Source of the DNA: a virus
Direction: 5' to 3' (one strand)
IMG/VR virus record: IMGVR_UViG_3300028378_000026
Location: 1 to 26,212 of that record
Length of the DNA stretch: 26,212 nt
The position numbers and the translations under genes are program-made. This document shows positions 1 to 8,050 of the stretch, in pieces. How positions within the stretch are numbered: the stretch's first letter is position 1; each line of letters opens with the position of its first letter. Under the pieces are notes generated by a model. It was given only the letters and a program-made list of their open reading frames with translations, made no database searches and was not told the origin of the DNA.

Positions 1-17
1 TAAAGGATTTTTACATA

Positions 18-1940
18 ATGGCGACATTCACAATAGATTTACTTACAGGTAAGGTTTTTCTTTTCAACAAAGATTTCACAGGTTCAGGTTCAACTGGAGG
101 TGGTGGTTCGAGTGGTGGTACTACTGATGGTGTAGTTTCTGGAGGTACGTTATCTGGTAGTGATTTAATATTGGGTAGAACTGAAGGTCTTCCAGATGTT
201 ATTATATCACTTTCAGGTCTAACAAGTAATATTGATGCAATTTCTGCATCTACTGATCAAAATACAGCAGATATTGTTACTATATCGGGAACTGCGGATC
301 AAAATGCATCTGATATAATTTTCTTATCTGGTCAAACCGATCTAAAATCAAATATTAGTGATTTTAATAATTACACTGGTGATACACAGCCAATAATCGA
401 TGCTGCATTAACTGGTGCATCAAATGGATTATCACTAAGTGGTAGAAATGTATTGTTAGGTGGTGATTTAACTCAAAACACAACAATAAATGGTGCTGGA
501 TTTAATAAATCAATAACAGGATTAAATCAATTCAATTTAGGATTTAGTGGTATATCAACCATTACTGATTCAGGAACGAATGGTGGATTAAGATATGCTG
601 CTGATTATTCAGATAATTTTAATCTTAGATCATTAGTTGATAAAGCATATGTTGATTCTGTTGCTTCTGGTTTAGATATAAAAGAATCTGTAAGATTAGC
701 AACAACAACAGGTGAAACTAATATTGATTTAACTGGAGGTACATTCGGTGGTAGTATTGATGGTGTTATATTAGATGATGGTAATAGAGTATTAATTAAA
801 AATCAAGATACTAATCCAGAACAAAATGGTATATATGTATTTGATGATGTAGCAGATACCTTTACTAGAAGTGAAGATGCTAATGAAGATGCAGAAGTAA
901 CATCAGGATTATTTACTTTTGTTGAAGAAGGTACAGATAATGCTAATAGTGGATATGTATTAAGTACTGCAAATCCAATTACTGTAGGTACTAGTGCATT
1001 ACAATTTACAAGATTTAGTGCTGCAGGTAGTTTTACTGCTGGGGTTGGTTTATTATTATCTAATGGGGAATTCTCATTAGATGGTGCTGGTATATCAGGC
1101 GATTTCTTAGAATGGACAGGGACTCAATTAAACGTAACTGGTCTTACTTCAACAGTTGATTTTAATGCTTACACTGCAACAACACAAAGTACATTGGATA
1201 ATAAGGTCGATGTTTCATTATTCAATTCATATACTGGTGATACCCAGACAGCACTAGATGGCAAAGTTGACGATGGTACATTTACTGGATATACTGCATC
1301 AACAGATACTAGATTAAATGGTGTTGAGAGTGATATAAATGAGTTATCTGGAAGTACTGTTAGTAATGATACATTTACTGGATATACTGCATCAACAGAT
1401 ACTAGATTAAATGGTGTTGAGAGTGATATTACATTTATTTCGGGTGTCACTGATACCAAGTTAGATGAATCAATATTTAATACATATACTGGTACTAGTT
1501 CAGTAGATGAAATACAATTAGTACACACGGGTATAACAGAAGTGAATAATATTACACCGACAGCACTAACATGGGATGTAGCACAATATAGTGGTTCATC
1601 TTATAATTATAGTGGTGGTAGTATTGTCACAATTCAAGAAACAGGTGATTATATTATTTCATATAACATTGCAGTAAGAAATGGTAGTAATGCTAACAAA
1701 TCACTAGGTGCTAATTTAATACTAGATAATGCAACTGTGATTGATGAAACAGGTTCTGCTACATCAATAGTACAAGGTACTGGTAATGCAAGTATTTTAG
1801 TATTGGCTAGTGCGAAGGTATCTTTTGTTGCTGGTGATAATTTAGAATTGGCTGTATTTAGAAATGGGAATTCTGGTGATGTTAATACAGTAGAAAATAC
1901 TTCTACTCTTAGAATTGCCAAAGATAGCACATTACAATAA
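18..1940 (+). CDS. Tail fibre protein with C1q/TNF-like C-terminal domain
   Basis: This 640-residue protein is probably a tail fibre that contacts the host surface. After a short N-terminal segment comes a Gly/Ser-rich linker (about residues 22-45). Residues about 218-331 carry a segment common in phage fibre proteins, recognisable by VLIKNQ, NGIYVF, a TRSEDAN-type stretch and FVEEGT. Residues about 370-495 hold repeats of the form FxxYTxxTxxxLxxKVD, probably a trimeric shaft. The last ~140 residues have alternating beta strands with ETGDYIISYNIAV, typical of C1q/TNF-like jelly rolls that cap phage fibres. The start ATG follows an AAAGGA stretch, and TAA at bases 1-3 may end an upstream gene. 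The next gene begins 22 bases downstream and is also a fibre. The fibre assignment is firm; the receptor is unknown. Confidence 0.85.
   Translation: MATFTIDLLTGKVFLFNKDFTGSGSTGGGGSSGGTTDGVVSGGTLSGSDLILGRTEGLPDVIISLSGLTSNIDAISASTDQNTADIVTISGTADQNASDIIFLSGQTDLKSNISDFNNYTGDTQPIIDAALTGASNGLSLSGRNVLLGGDLTQNTTINGAGFNKSITGLNQFNLGFSGISTITDSGTNGGLRYAADYSDNFNLRSLVDKAYVDSVASGLDIKESVRLATTTGETNIDLTGGTFGGSIDGVILDDGNRVLIKNQDTNPEQNGIYVFDDVADTFTRSEDANEDAEVTSGLFTFVEEGTDNANSGYVLSTANPITVGTSALQFTRFSAAGSFTAGVGLLLSNGEFSLDGAGISGDFLEWTGTQLNVTGLTSTVDFNAYTATTQSTLDNKVDVSLFNSYTGDTQTALDGKVDDGTFTGYTASTDTRLNGVESDINELSGSTVSNDTFTGYTASTDTRLNGVESDITFISGVTDTKLDESIFNTYTGTSSVDEIQLVHTGITEVNNITPTALTWDVAQYSGSSYNYSGGSIVTIQETGDYIISYNIAVRNGSNANKSLGANLILDNATVIDETGSATSIVQGTGNASILVLASAKVSFVAGDNLELAVFRNGNSGDVNTVENTSTLRIAKDSTLQ
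1277..1429 (+). repeat. Perfect 60-bp direct repeat inside the fibre gene
   Basis: Bases 1277-1336 and 1370-1429 are identical over 60 bases. The offset is 93 bases, exactly 31 codons, so the repeat stays in frame and encodes two copies of TFTGYTASTDTRLNGVESDI. Identity at the DNA level, including third codon positions, points to recent duplication or gene conversion in the fibre shaft. Degenerate protein-level copies lie just upstream. Confidence 0.95.
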
Positions 1941-1962
1941 AAATGAAACTTATATATAATAT

Positions 1963-4368
1963 ATGGCACTTGAATATTTTCTTTATAGAACCGATTTTAA
2001 TAACACGTTAATTGATAGAAACGTGAATGCTTTCACGTTAGGTGCTAATGAGGGACAGATTCAAATAGATTTCTTAATACCACGTGGACAGTCACTACCT
2101 TTATATAGAGAGTCTGGTGGTACTATTGTAGAAAATAGTCAGACTACTATAAATTCATATTTTGAATCAATAAATAGTATTAGTGAGAATACTTCAGTAG
2201 AATATTCTGCATTTACTGGGTTTACTACAACTAACTTAAATAGTGTAAATGCAGCAAGTAATGGTGGTGTGTTATTTGGACTAGGACTTAGTATTAATAC
2301 TGGTAATACAACACAATATATTGTTGCTTCAGGTGCTGCACAAATTATTAATTATACTAGAAATAGTGGTAATGTTAATAAGACAGTTGTTCAATATAGT
2401 GGGGGTACATTTACTCCTACTGGTTTAACATCTGAAACAATCACATATGTTGCTTTAACAACAGGTGGTACGATAATCGAACAATCAACTAGATTCACCT
2501 CAGAAGAAAAAACTTCAATTAATGAATTAGGTACTATATCACATCCAAATCTAACGAACATTGCATTTGTATTCTCAAGACCAGAAGTGCCATATGATCC
2601 AGTATCAACAATAGTTGATTTTCAAGACTTTATACGCATAGGTAAATTCAATCAAGAGGATTTTAATATTATACCATCAGCAGGTACATTGTCTTTTACT
2701 ACAACAGAAGGTACTTTATATCGTAGAGGTGGTAATTTTAGTAATAATTATGAGTCTCCTGATGTTACTACTATATCACGTAAAGAACCACAAAATTTTC
2801 AATATATTAATCGATTTGGTGTCGTAGTGGATAGTGGATTTACTAACACCCTAATACCTAATCAATATGAAGATAGTGGTGGTAATGTATTAACCATCAC
2901 TGGTAGTAATAATCAAGCTTTAATAACAAGATTATGGTTGGTGGAATCTGGTCGTGTTTTTGCTCAAAGAGGTCAACAAGTATTTAGTACTTTAACTAAT
3001 GCAGTTGCAAATATAATTGAAGAACGAAAAGAATATGAAACCCCCAATTCATTAATCGATACTGGTTTATTAATAGGTGAAGTGGTACATAGAGCATCTG
3101 CAATAGATTTAAGTAATCCTAGAGATGGGTTTATAGTGCCAACAGATAAACTAGGTAATGCTTTTGGTGGTAGTGTTGATGCATTCTATCAAGAAGATAA
3201 TATTGAAGTTATTAAAACAAAATCGTCTTTTCCAACACCAGATATTAACGATGATATTTTATTGCAAGCAGATACTGTTTATAGAATAAATGGTACGATA
3301 AATTTAGGGACATCTAGATTAGTATTTTCAGATAATACAGAATTTATTGGTTTAAATACTGCCACAGATATAATTCTTGGTAGTAACCCTAATGCTATGA
3401 TGGTTGGTACTGGCAATACTGTTGGAATAGATAGTATTACTTTTTTAAATTTTAATACAGGTGGTACTATATTTGATTTTATTGGTGGTAGTGAAGAAAA
3501 TCTAATAATTAATAGAGCTATTTTCATTAATTCTGGTGTCGGTAGAATAAGTGATTTTGATTTAACATTAATAACGAATTGTAAGTTTGATAATATAGCA
3601 TCACCACTAGTATTTAGTGATAATTCGTTATTAACAACTAAACTAGCACTTAATAATTTATTATTTGAAAAGAATATTACTAGCAGTGGTAGTTATATTG
3701 TTATAGATACAGGGTCTTATAATGCTATAAACATAAATAATTCATTTTTTCAAATGAAATCAGGTATCACAGGTATTACTGTAAATTCAGGTGTTACAGT
3801 ACAATCTGGTAAGATATCTGAAAATGAGTTTATATCATCAGGTGCAACAACATTAGGTTCTCCTATTGTTGGGGTAAGTAATGAGACTCCTAAATGGGTT
3901 TTAAATAATAATGTTGGTCTTGGTCAAGGTACATTAACAACTTCAAACTTCTCATTTTTAAGAACATTAAATAATACTACATTAACAACAATTAATAGTA
4001 CTGCTACTTATGTTAAAGCTCAATTTAGTAATGCTACAGATTCTTCTAGTGTTAATTTTATATTGACAAATAATAGAACTACATATGATGGAGATACAGA
4101 TCAAACTTTATTTGTTTTTATATTAAATGGTGATATTACCTCAACTAATAATGGTCAAACATTAAGAGTTGCAGTGTATAAAAATGGAACTCAAAATATT
4201 GTAGAACAGGAAGTATCAGTTGTTACTGGTGACGTAAAATACCCATATGGTTTGAATGGTATTGTTACATTGAATATTGGTGATTTCCTTGAAGTATTTG
4301 TTAGAAATACTACACAGACTAGAGACATAAGATTAACAAACACTCAATTTAGGTTAAGCCTACCATAA
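1963..4368 (+). CDS. Large tail fibre/tailspike-like protein with beta-helix region
   Basis: This 801-residue protein is rich in Asn, Thr, Ser and Gly and has almost no Cys, like fibre proteins. The N-terminal ~420 residues look like a virion-attachment and shaft region. From about residue 428 (NDDILLQADTVYRINGTI) to about 645 the sequence has short, regularly spaced strands with Asn and Ile/Val ladders, like a right-handed parallel beta-helix of the pectate-lyase type used by tailspikes. The last ~150 residues form another beta-rich domain, probably a jelly roll. No catalytic residues of a depolymerase can be assigned by eye. Its stop overlaps the next ATG (TAATG), so the two are probably translated together. 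It could be a binding-only spike or a polysaccharide-degrading one. Confidence 0.75.
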   Translation: MALEYFLYRTDFNNTLIDRNVNAFTLGANEGQIQIDFLIPRGQSLPLYRESGGTIVENSQTTINSYFESINSISENTSVEYSAFTGFTTTNLNSVNAASNGGVLFGLGLSINTGNTTQYIVASGAAQIINYTRNSGNVNKTVVQYSGGTFTPTGLTSETITYVALTTGGTIIEQSTRFTSEEKTSINELGTISHPNLTNIAFVFSRPEVPYDPVSTIVDFQDFIRIGKFNQEDFNIIPSAGTLSFTTTEGTLYRRGGNFSNNYESPDVTTISRKEPQNFQYINRFGVVVDSGFTNTLIPNQYEDSGGNVLTITGSNNQALITRLWLVESGRVFAQRGQQVFSTLTNAVANIIEERKEYETPNSLIDTGLLIGEVVHRASAIDLSNPRDGFIVPTDKLGNAFGGSVDAFYQEDNIEVIKTKSSFPTPDINDDILLQADTVYRINGTINLGTSRLVFSDNTEFIGLNTATDIILGSNPNAMMVGTGNTVGIDSITFLNFNTGGTIFDFIGGSEENLIINRAIFINSGVGRISDFDLTLITNCKFDNIASPLVFSDNSLLTTKLALNNLLFEKNITSSGSYIVIDTGSYNAININNSFFQMKSGITGITVNSGVTVQSGKISENEFISSGATTLGSPIVGVSNETPKWVLNNNVGLGQGTLTTSNFSFLRTLNNTTLTTINSTATYVKAQFSNATDSSSVNFILTNNRTTYDGDTDQTLFVFILNGDITSTNNGQTLRVAVYKNGTQNIVEQEVSVVTGDVKYPYGLNGIVTLNIGDFLEVFVRNTTQTRDIRLTNTQFRLSLP

Positions 4369-5096
4369 TGAAAGTAATTAAATACATATCAGGAAATACA
4401 TATAACAATAGAAATGATATAATTGATAATTATGAAATTGTTTCAGATAATTATGATATTATAAACAATAATATGAAAGATGTTACAAGTAGAAATACTT
4501 TATCTGTTTTTCATTCTATAGGTAAAATATCATATAGAGTATTTAGAGAATCATTAATTAGTAATGTATTACCAAATTGGAATAATTTAAGCTATGAAGA
4601 TAAAGAAGATTTAATATATGATAGGGTATATCCTTCAAATCTTACGGAGGAAGAGATTATTAATTTTGTAAGTTCTGAAGATGAATGGAATACTATAAAA
4701 AATACTAAAACTGAGTTTGAGTATATTAATGATGTGGAGAAAAAGGTTGAAAATAATTTTTATTATGAATCTAATGAGATTGAAAACACCAACTCAACTT
4801 CATATCAAACATATTATGATATTAACTATGATTTTAGTGGTGTATTATATGAGATAGAGTTTAATGTAATACATGCATGTGACGATAAGAAAGATGGTTC
4901 TATGGTGAGATTTTTAATAAACGATGTTCTTATTGGGACTGAAGTTTATGGTAATTCAGAAAATAGATTATCAAGTGATTATATTCTATCTGCAAAAACT
5001 CTAGGTGAGAACACAAGTATAAGAGTGGAGTTTAAATCAGAAAAGAAAGGTACTTCATATATAAAATATAGTTCAATTTTAATTAAACAAATATAA
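4368..5096 (+). CDS. Tail-associated protein with C-terminal beta-sandwich domain
   Basis: This 242-residue protein begins at an ATG overlapping the previous stop. Its first ~100 residues (MKxxxYxxSGNT start, a Tyr/Asp/Ile-rich middle, then a YPSNLTEEE segment) resemble the same part of the following gene product, so the two look paralogous. Residues from about 130 on (NTNSTSYQTYYDINYDFSGV onward) look like a beta-sandwich found in phage tail adhesion proteins, with alternating hydrophobic strands to the end. By position and domain it is probably a small fibre, an adaptor or a receptor-binding tip. No enzyme motif is visible. The family name is unknown to me. Confidence 0.6.
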   Translation: MKVIKYISGNTYNNRNDIIDNYEIVSDNYDIINNNMKDVTSRNTLSVFHSIGKISYRVFRESLISNVLPNWNNLSYEDKEDLIYDRVYPSNLTEEEIINFVSSEDEWNTIKNTKTEFEYINDVEKKVENNFYYESNEIENTNSTSYQTYYDINYDFSGVLYEIEFNVIHACDDKKDGSMVRFLINDVLIGTEVYGNSENRLSSDYILSAKTLGENTSIRVEFKSEKKGTSYIKYSSILIKQI

Positions 5097-5803
5097 TGAA
5101 ATTATTAGCATATAACGTAAGTGGTAACACAGTAGGTATAGATATCCAAAAATGGAATTCTAATGATTTAGGTAATAATAATCCATTCGAAATAGTATAT
5201 GATGATATAATATTAAATGGTTATGATGATATAACATCGATAGAGAATTGGGATGAAATAGGTGTAAATTATGTTGCTGATTATGGTGCTGCTAAATTTG
5301 CAATTAATACTATTTTTATTGAAAAATCATGGACTGGTTTAACTAATATTGAAAAAGATATATGTATAAAGTATTATGTATATCCATCAGAAATGGATGC
5401 TGCAATACACTTAATGATGACTAAAGGATATAGTCAAGGTCAAGCTGCAGAACATTTAATTAAAGCATGGCATGTACATCACTTAAATTTTATTAAATCA
5501 TGTAGAGATAGATGGAACTATGTAAAATATGTTGTTCTATTATACCTGAATAGAGGTGATGCTGAGAACTTATTTTTTAGTGTGAGAGAGCTTATCGATT
5601 ATTATGTTGAAATAGGTATTTTAGGTACTGAGTATGAACAATCAGTTGATGGTATAATGGACTATGTATACTCAACTAGTGGCTATGTTGCTTCAGGTTT
5701 AGAAGAATCAGGATATGTTTTGAAAAAGGGAACATGGGTTGAGTTTAAAAATGAATTAAAAAAAGTATTTGTTTATGGTGAGTACTTGAAGTATGATGAA
5801 TAA
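5096..5803 (+). CDS. Hypothetical tail-module protein, partly paralogous to the preceding one
   Basis: This 235-residue protein is coupled to the preceding gene by a TAATG overlap. It starts MKLLAYNVSGNT, close to the MKVIKYISGNT of its neighbour, and shares the nW..L...EKD...YVYPSE pattern near residue 100. The C-terminal half differs: it is predicted mainly helical and aromatic-rich (SQGQAAEHLIKAWHVHHLNF and later Tyr-rich helices) and lacks the beta-sandwich of its neighbour. It sits between fibre genes and a baseplate-like gene, so it may be a fibre adaptor or assembly factor. No catalytic motif is visible and the function is unknown. Confidence 0.6.
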   Translation: MKLLAYNVSGNTVGIDIQKWNSNDLGNNNPFEIVYDDIILNGYDDITSIENWDEIGVNYVADYGAAKFAINTIFIEKSWTGLTNIEKDICIKYYVYPSEMDAAIHLMMTKGYSQGQAAEHLIKAWHVHHLNFIKSCRDRWNYVKYVVLLYLNRGDAENLFFSVRELIDYYVEIGILGTEYEQSVDGIMDYVYSTSGYVASGLEESGYVLKKGTWVEFKNELKKVFVYGEYLKYDE

Positions 5804-5812
5804 GTATTTATA
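5804..5812 (+). promoter_or_regulatory. GTATTTATA box (late-promoter candidate), copy 1
   Basis: Exact copy of the recurring 9-mer, straight after the stop of the 5096 gene and only 3 bases before the ATG at 5816. If it works like a T4-type late -10 box, transcription would start at or inside the start codon, implying a leaderless message or a later start. Confidence 0.5.
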
Positions 5813-5815
5813 GGT

Positions 5816-6226
5816 ATGAGCACTACATTTAGAAACAACAATATTTTCGTAAAACAGCATTCAACACTTCCTGAAGTTAAATTTGCACTAACAGATCGTA
5901 TGAGAGCAAAATATGATATTACCGATGAGATGATGGAGTCCGTAGCGGTTACATTTTCAATGAGAGATGCCGAGACAGGCGTTTATCATGTGGCTAATGA
6001 TGGTGGTAAATTATTGGTTACTGAAGGTGAATACGTAAATTTAGATGAATCAAAATATACACTAGCGTATCGATTCAAAGAACATCAAACAAGAAAGGCT
6101 GGGAGATATCTAGCTGAATTCAAAGTAGATTTCTTTGGTGACTATTGTGGTAAAATTACATTACCTACCGATAGTAATATCAATATCATTATTGGTGAAT
6201 CTTCTACAAAAACTACTGTAGTCTAA
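5816..6226 (+). CDS. Small baseplate/neck-type beta protein (BppU-like, tentative)
   Basis: This 136-residue protein closes the tail module. It has a polar N-terminus, then VKFALTDRMRAKYDIT and VAVTFSMRDAETGVYHVA, followed by a Tyr-rich strand pattern and a glycine-poor beta C-terminus. This resembles the N-terminal domain of phage baseplate upper proteins (BppU-like) and similar immunoglobulin-like baseplate components. That comparison is from memory of the family pattern. The start at 5816 lies only 3 bases after a GTATTTATA box, so the message may be leaderless or an internal Met (MRAKYD, about base 5900) may be used. The conserved-looking N-terminal residues favour the upstream start. It is followed by a 51-base gap holding the promoter for the helicase. 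Confidence 0.6.
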   Translation: MSTTFRNNNIFVKQHSTLPEVKFALTDRMRAKYDITDEMMESVAVTFSMRDAETGVYHVANDGGKLLVTEGEYVNLDESKYTLAYRFKEHQTRKAGRYLAEFKVDFFGDYCGKITLPTDSNINIIIGESSTKTTVV

Positions 6227-6247
6227 AAACTTTACTCTTTATTTTAT

Positions 6248-6261
6248 TTTCACTATATTTG
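6248..6261 (+). promoter_or_regulatory. Bacteroidetes-type promoter upstream of the helicase
   Basis: TATATTTG at 6254-6261 matches the Bacteroidetes -7 consensus TAnnTTTG and ends 16 bases before the helicase ATG. The upstream region (around 6230-6235) is T-rich but has no perfect -33 TTTG. The longer string TTTCACTATATTT (6248-6260) is matched at 12 of 13 positions upstream of the CCA gene (19993-20005), so both genes may be transcribed by the host sigma factor early in infection. Confidence 0.5.
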
Positions 6262-6277
6262 TTTCATAACAAAAAAT

Positions 6278-8050
6278 ATGGTGGATACTAATAAGTTCAT
6301 AGTAAAATGTAGAAGACCATCTTCTAGAGCTAAAAAATATGATCTTCATTTCGATTTCAATAAAGAAATGATAGATTGTATTAAATTGCTTGATTCTAAA
6401 AATCGTAGCTATAAGGATAGAGTTTGGTCTTTAAATGTAAAAGGTCTATTTGAATTAATTTCAATGTTTAGAGGATCGGATAAAGTTCATTTTGACTTTG
6501 GATCAGATGAAGAGAAAGAACGTATCAAAGATCAGTTTGATAAAGTAATTCAAGAGAAGAGAGAGACCGAAAGAAAAACAAGAGAGCTTATTAAGAACAA
6601 GAAGTTCTGGATGGAAATGAAATCCGAATATGAGGAAAACTTTGAAAAATATTCAGACAAAGCACATGCTGGTCTACTTGACCATATCAAACTATATCCA
6701 CATCAAATTGTTGGAATTTTATTCCTAAAAGAAGTGAAAAATGCATTATTGGCATTAGATATGGGTACTGGTAAAAGCATTATTAGTATAGGTTATGTAG
6801 AATTAATGAAATACAAAAAAGTTTTAGTTATCACACCTAATTCTTTAAAATTCAATTACCATAATGAGGTTGTTAAATTTACCAATTCAAAATCATATAT
6901 TGTTGGCTCTAATAAAAATCAATATAGTATTGAAGAATCTAAATATGTAATAGTGAATTATGACTACTTTAATTCATCTGATAAAAATCGTGCATTAAAA
7001 AAAATTGATGATTTAAAATTAGATGATATAGAAGGAGTAATATGTGACGAATGTCAAAAACTAAAAAATACTAAAAGTAATATTTATAAAAACTTTAATA
7101 AATTCATTGGTAAATTAAATATTAGTAAAGTTTTTATGAGTGGGACTCCAATGAATAGTAGAGTTTACGAATTATATACAATTTTAAATCAAATTAGTCC
7201 TATTGAATTCTCAACAAAAGAGCATTTTTTTACTCATTATTGTGGTATGAAATATAATTTAGATGGTTATGGTTGGGAAGTAGATAGTGCAATTAAATTC
7301 GATGAATTATATTCTAAAATATCACCATTTATGTATAGAAAAAGAAAAGAAGAGGTATTGGATGATTTACCAGATAAAAGTTATATTAATTTAGATGTTG
7401 AAATGACAAAAAAACAACAGAAAGAATATGATAATATTGTTAATTCAACTAAAATGGATTTTTTTGGTAATAAGCAAAATTTAAATCCTTTGGTAATATT
7501 AACCGAATTAAGAAAATATTTATCTGAAATAAAGAAAAATAGTATATATGATTTAATTAATATTATTATAGAAAATAATGATAAGGTTGTAATAATCGAT
7601 GTTTATAAAAAACCATTAAATGAAATTCATGAAAAATATAAAAATATATCATTATTGCATACAGGTGATTATTCTACCGAATTAAGAGCAGATATGGTTA
7701 ACAAGTTTCAAGAGAAAAGTAAAGATAAATTAATATTCTTAGGAACAGTATCAACAACTAATTATGGATTGACATTAACAGAATCAAATATTATGATTTT
7801 ATTAACACTACCATATACAGTTGGTGAATATAATCAGGTTGTGGATAGAATATATAGAATTGGACAAAAAAATAATGTAATAATATATTGTCCAATAGTA
7901 AAGAGCAGTATTGATGAACATGTATTTGCAATGTTAATGTCTAAATTAGGTGAAACAACTAAGATATTAGATAATAGAGAAATTGAAATTAATTATCAAC
8001 ATGAAGATATTAATAGTATTATGAAAAAAATTGTATTAGATATTGAATAA
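6278..8050 (+). CDS. SNF2-like helicase/ATPase with HARP-like N-terminus (UvsW-type role)
   Basis: This 590-residue superfamily 2 DNA translocase probably remodels forks or recombination intermediates, the role UvsW plays in T4. Visible motifs are Walker A MGTGKS (Lys166), motif II DECQ (257-260), motif III SGTP (288-291), motif V GLTLTES and motif VI QVVDRIYRIGQ (520-530). The RIGQ ending is typical of SNF2 enzymes and, with the N-terminal FDFNKEMIDCIK...RVWSL segment (a HARP-like pattern), suggests kinship with SMARCAL1-type annealing helicases. Length is close to T4 UvsW. A host-type promoter lies just upstream. Its last codons overlap the apparent start of the homing endonuclease gene. 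Function is confident at the level of SF2 ATPase; the substrate is inferred. Confidence 0.88.
   Translation: MVDTNKFIVKCRRPSSRAKKYDLHFDFNKEMIDCIKLLDSKNRSYKDRVWSLNVKGLFELISMFRGSDKVHFDFGSDEEKERIKDQFDKVIQEKRETERKTRELIKNKKFWMEMKSEYEENFEKYSDKAHAGLLDHIKLYPHQIVGILFLKEVKNALLALDMGTGKSIISIGYVELMKYKKVLVITPNSLKFNYHNEVVKFTNSKSYIVGSNKNQYSIEESKYVIVNYDYFNSSDKNRALKKIDDLKLDDIEGVICDECQKLKNTKSNIYKNFNKFIGKLNISKVFMSGTPMNSRVYELYTILNQISPIEFSTKEHFFTHYCGMKYNLDGYGWEVDSAIKFDELYSKISPFMYRKRKEEVLDDLPDKSYINLDVEMTKKQQKEYDNIVNSTKMDFFGNKQNLNPLVILTELRKYLSEIKKNSIYDLINIIIENNDKVVIIDVYKKPLNEIHEKYKNISLLHTGDYSTELRADMVNKFQEKSKDKLIFLGTVSTTNYGLTLTESNIMILLTLPYTVGEYNQVVDRIYRIGQKNNVIIYCPIVKSSIDEHVFAMLMSKLGETTKILDNREIEINYQHEDINSIMKKIVLDIE

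Noticed and set aside
1169-1969. Open frames on the minus strand opposite the fibre gene (and similar ones elsewhere)
   Set aside because: They mirror strong + strand genes, have biased composition from the complement of repeats, and lack plausible starts or domains.
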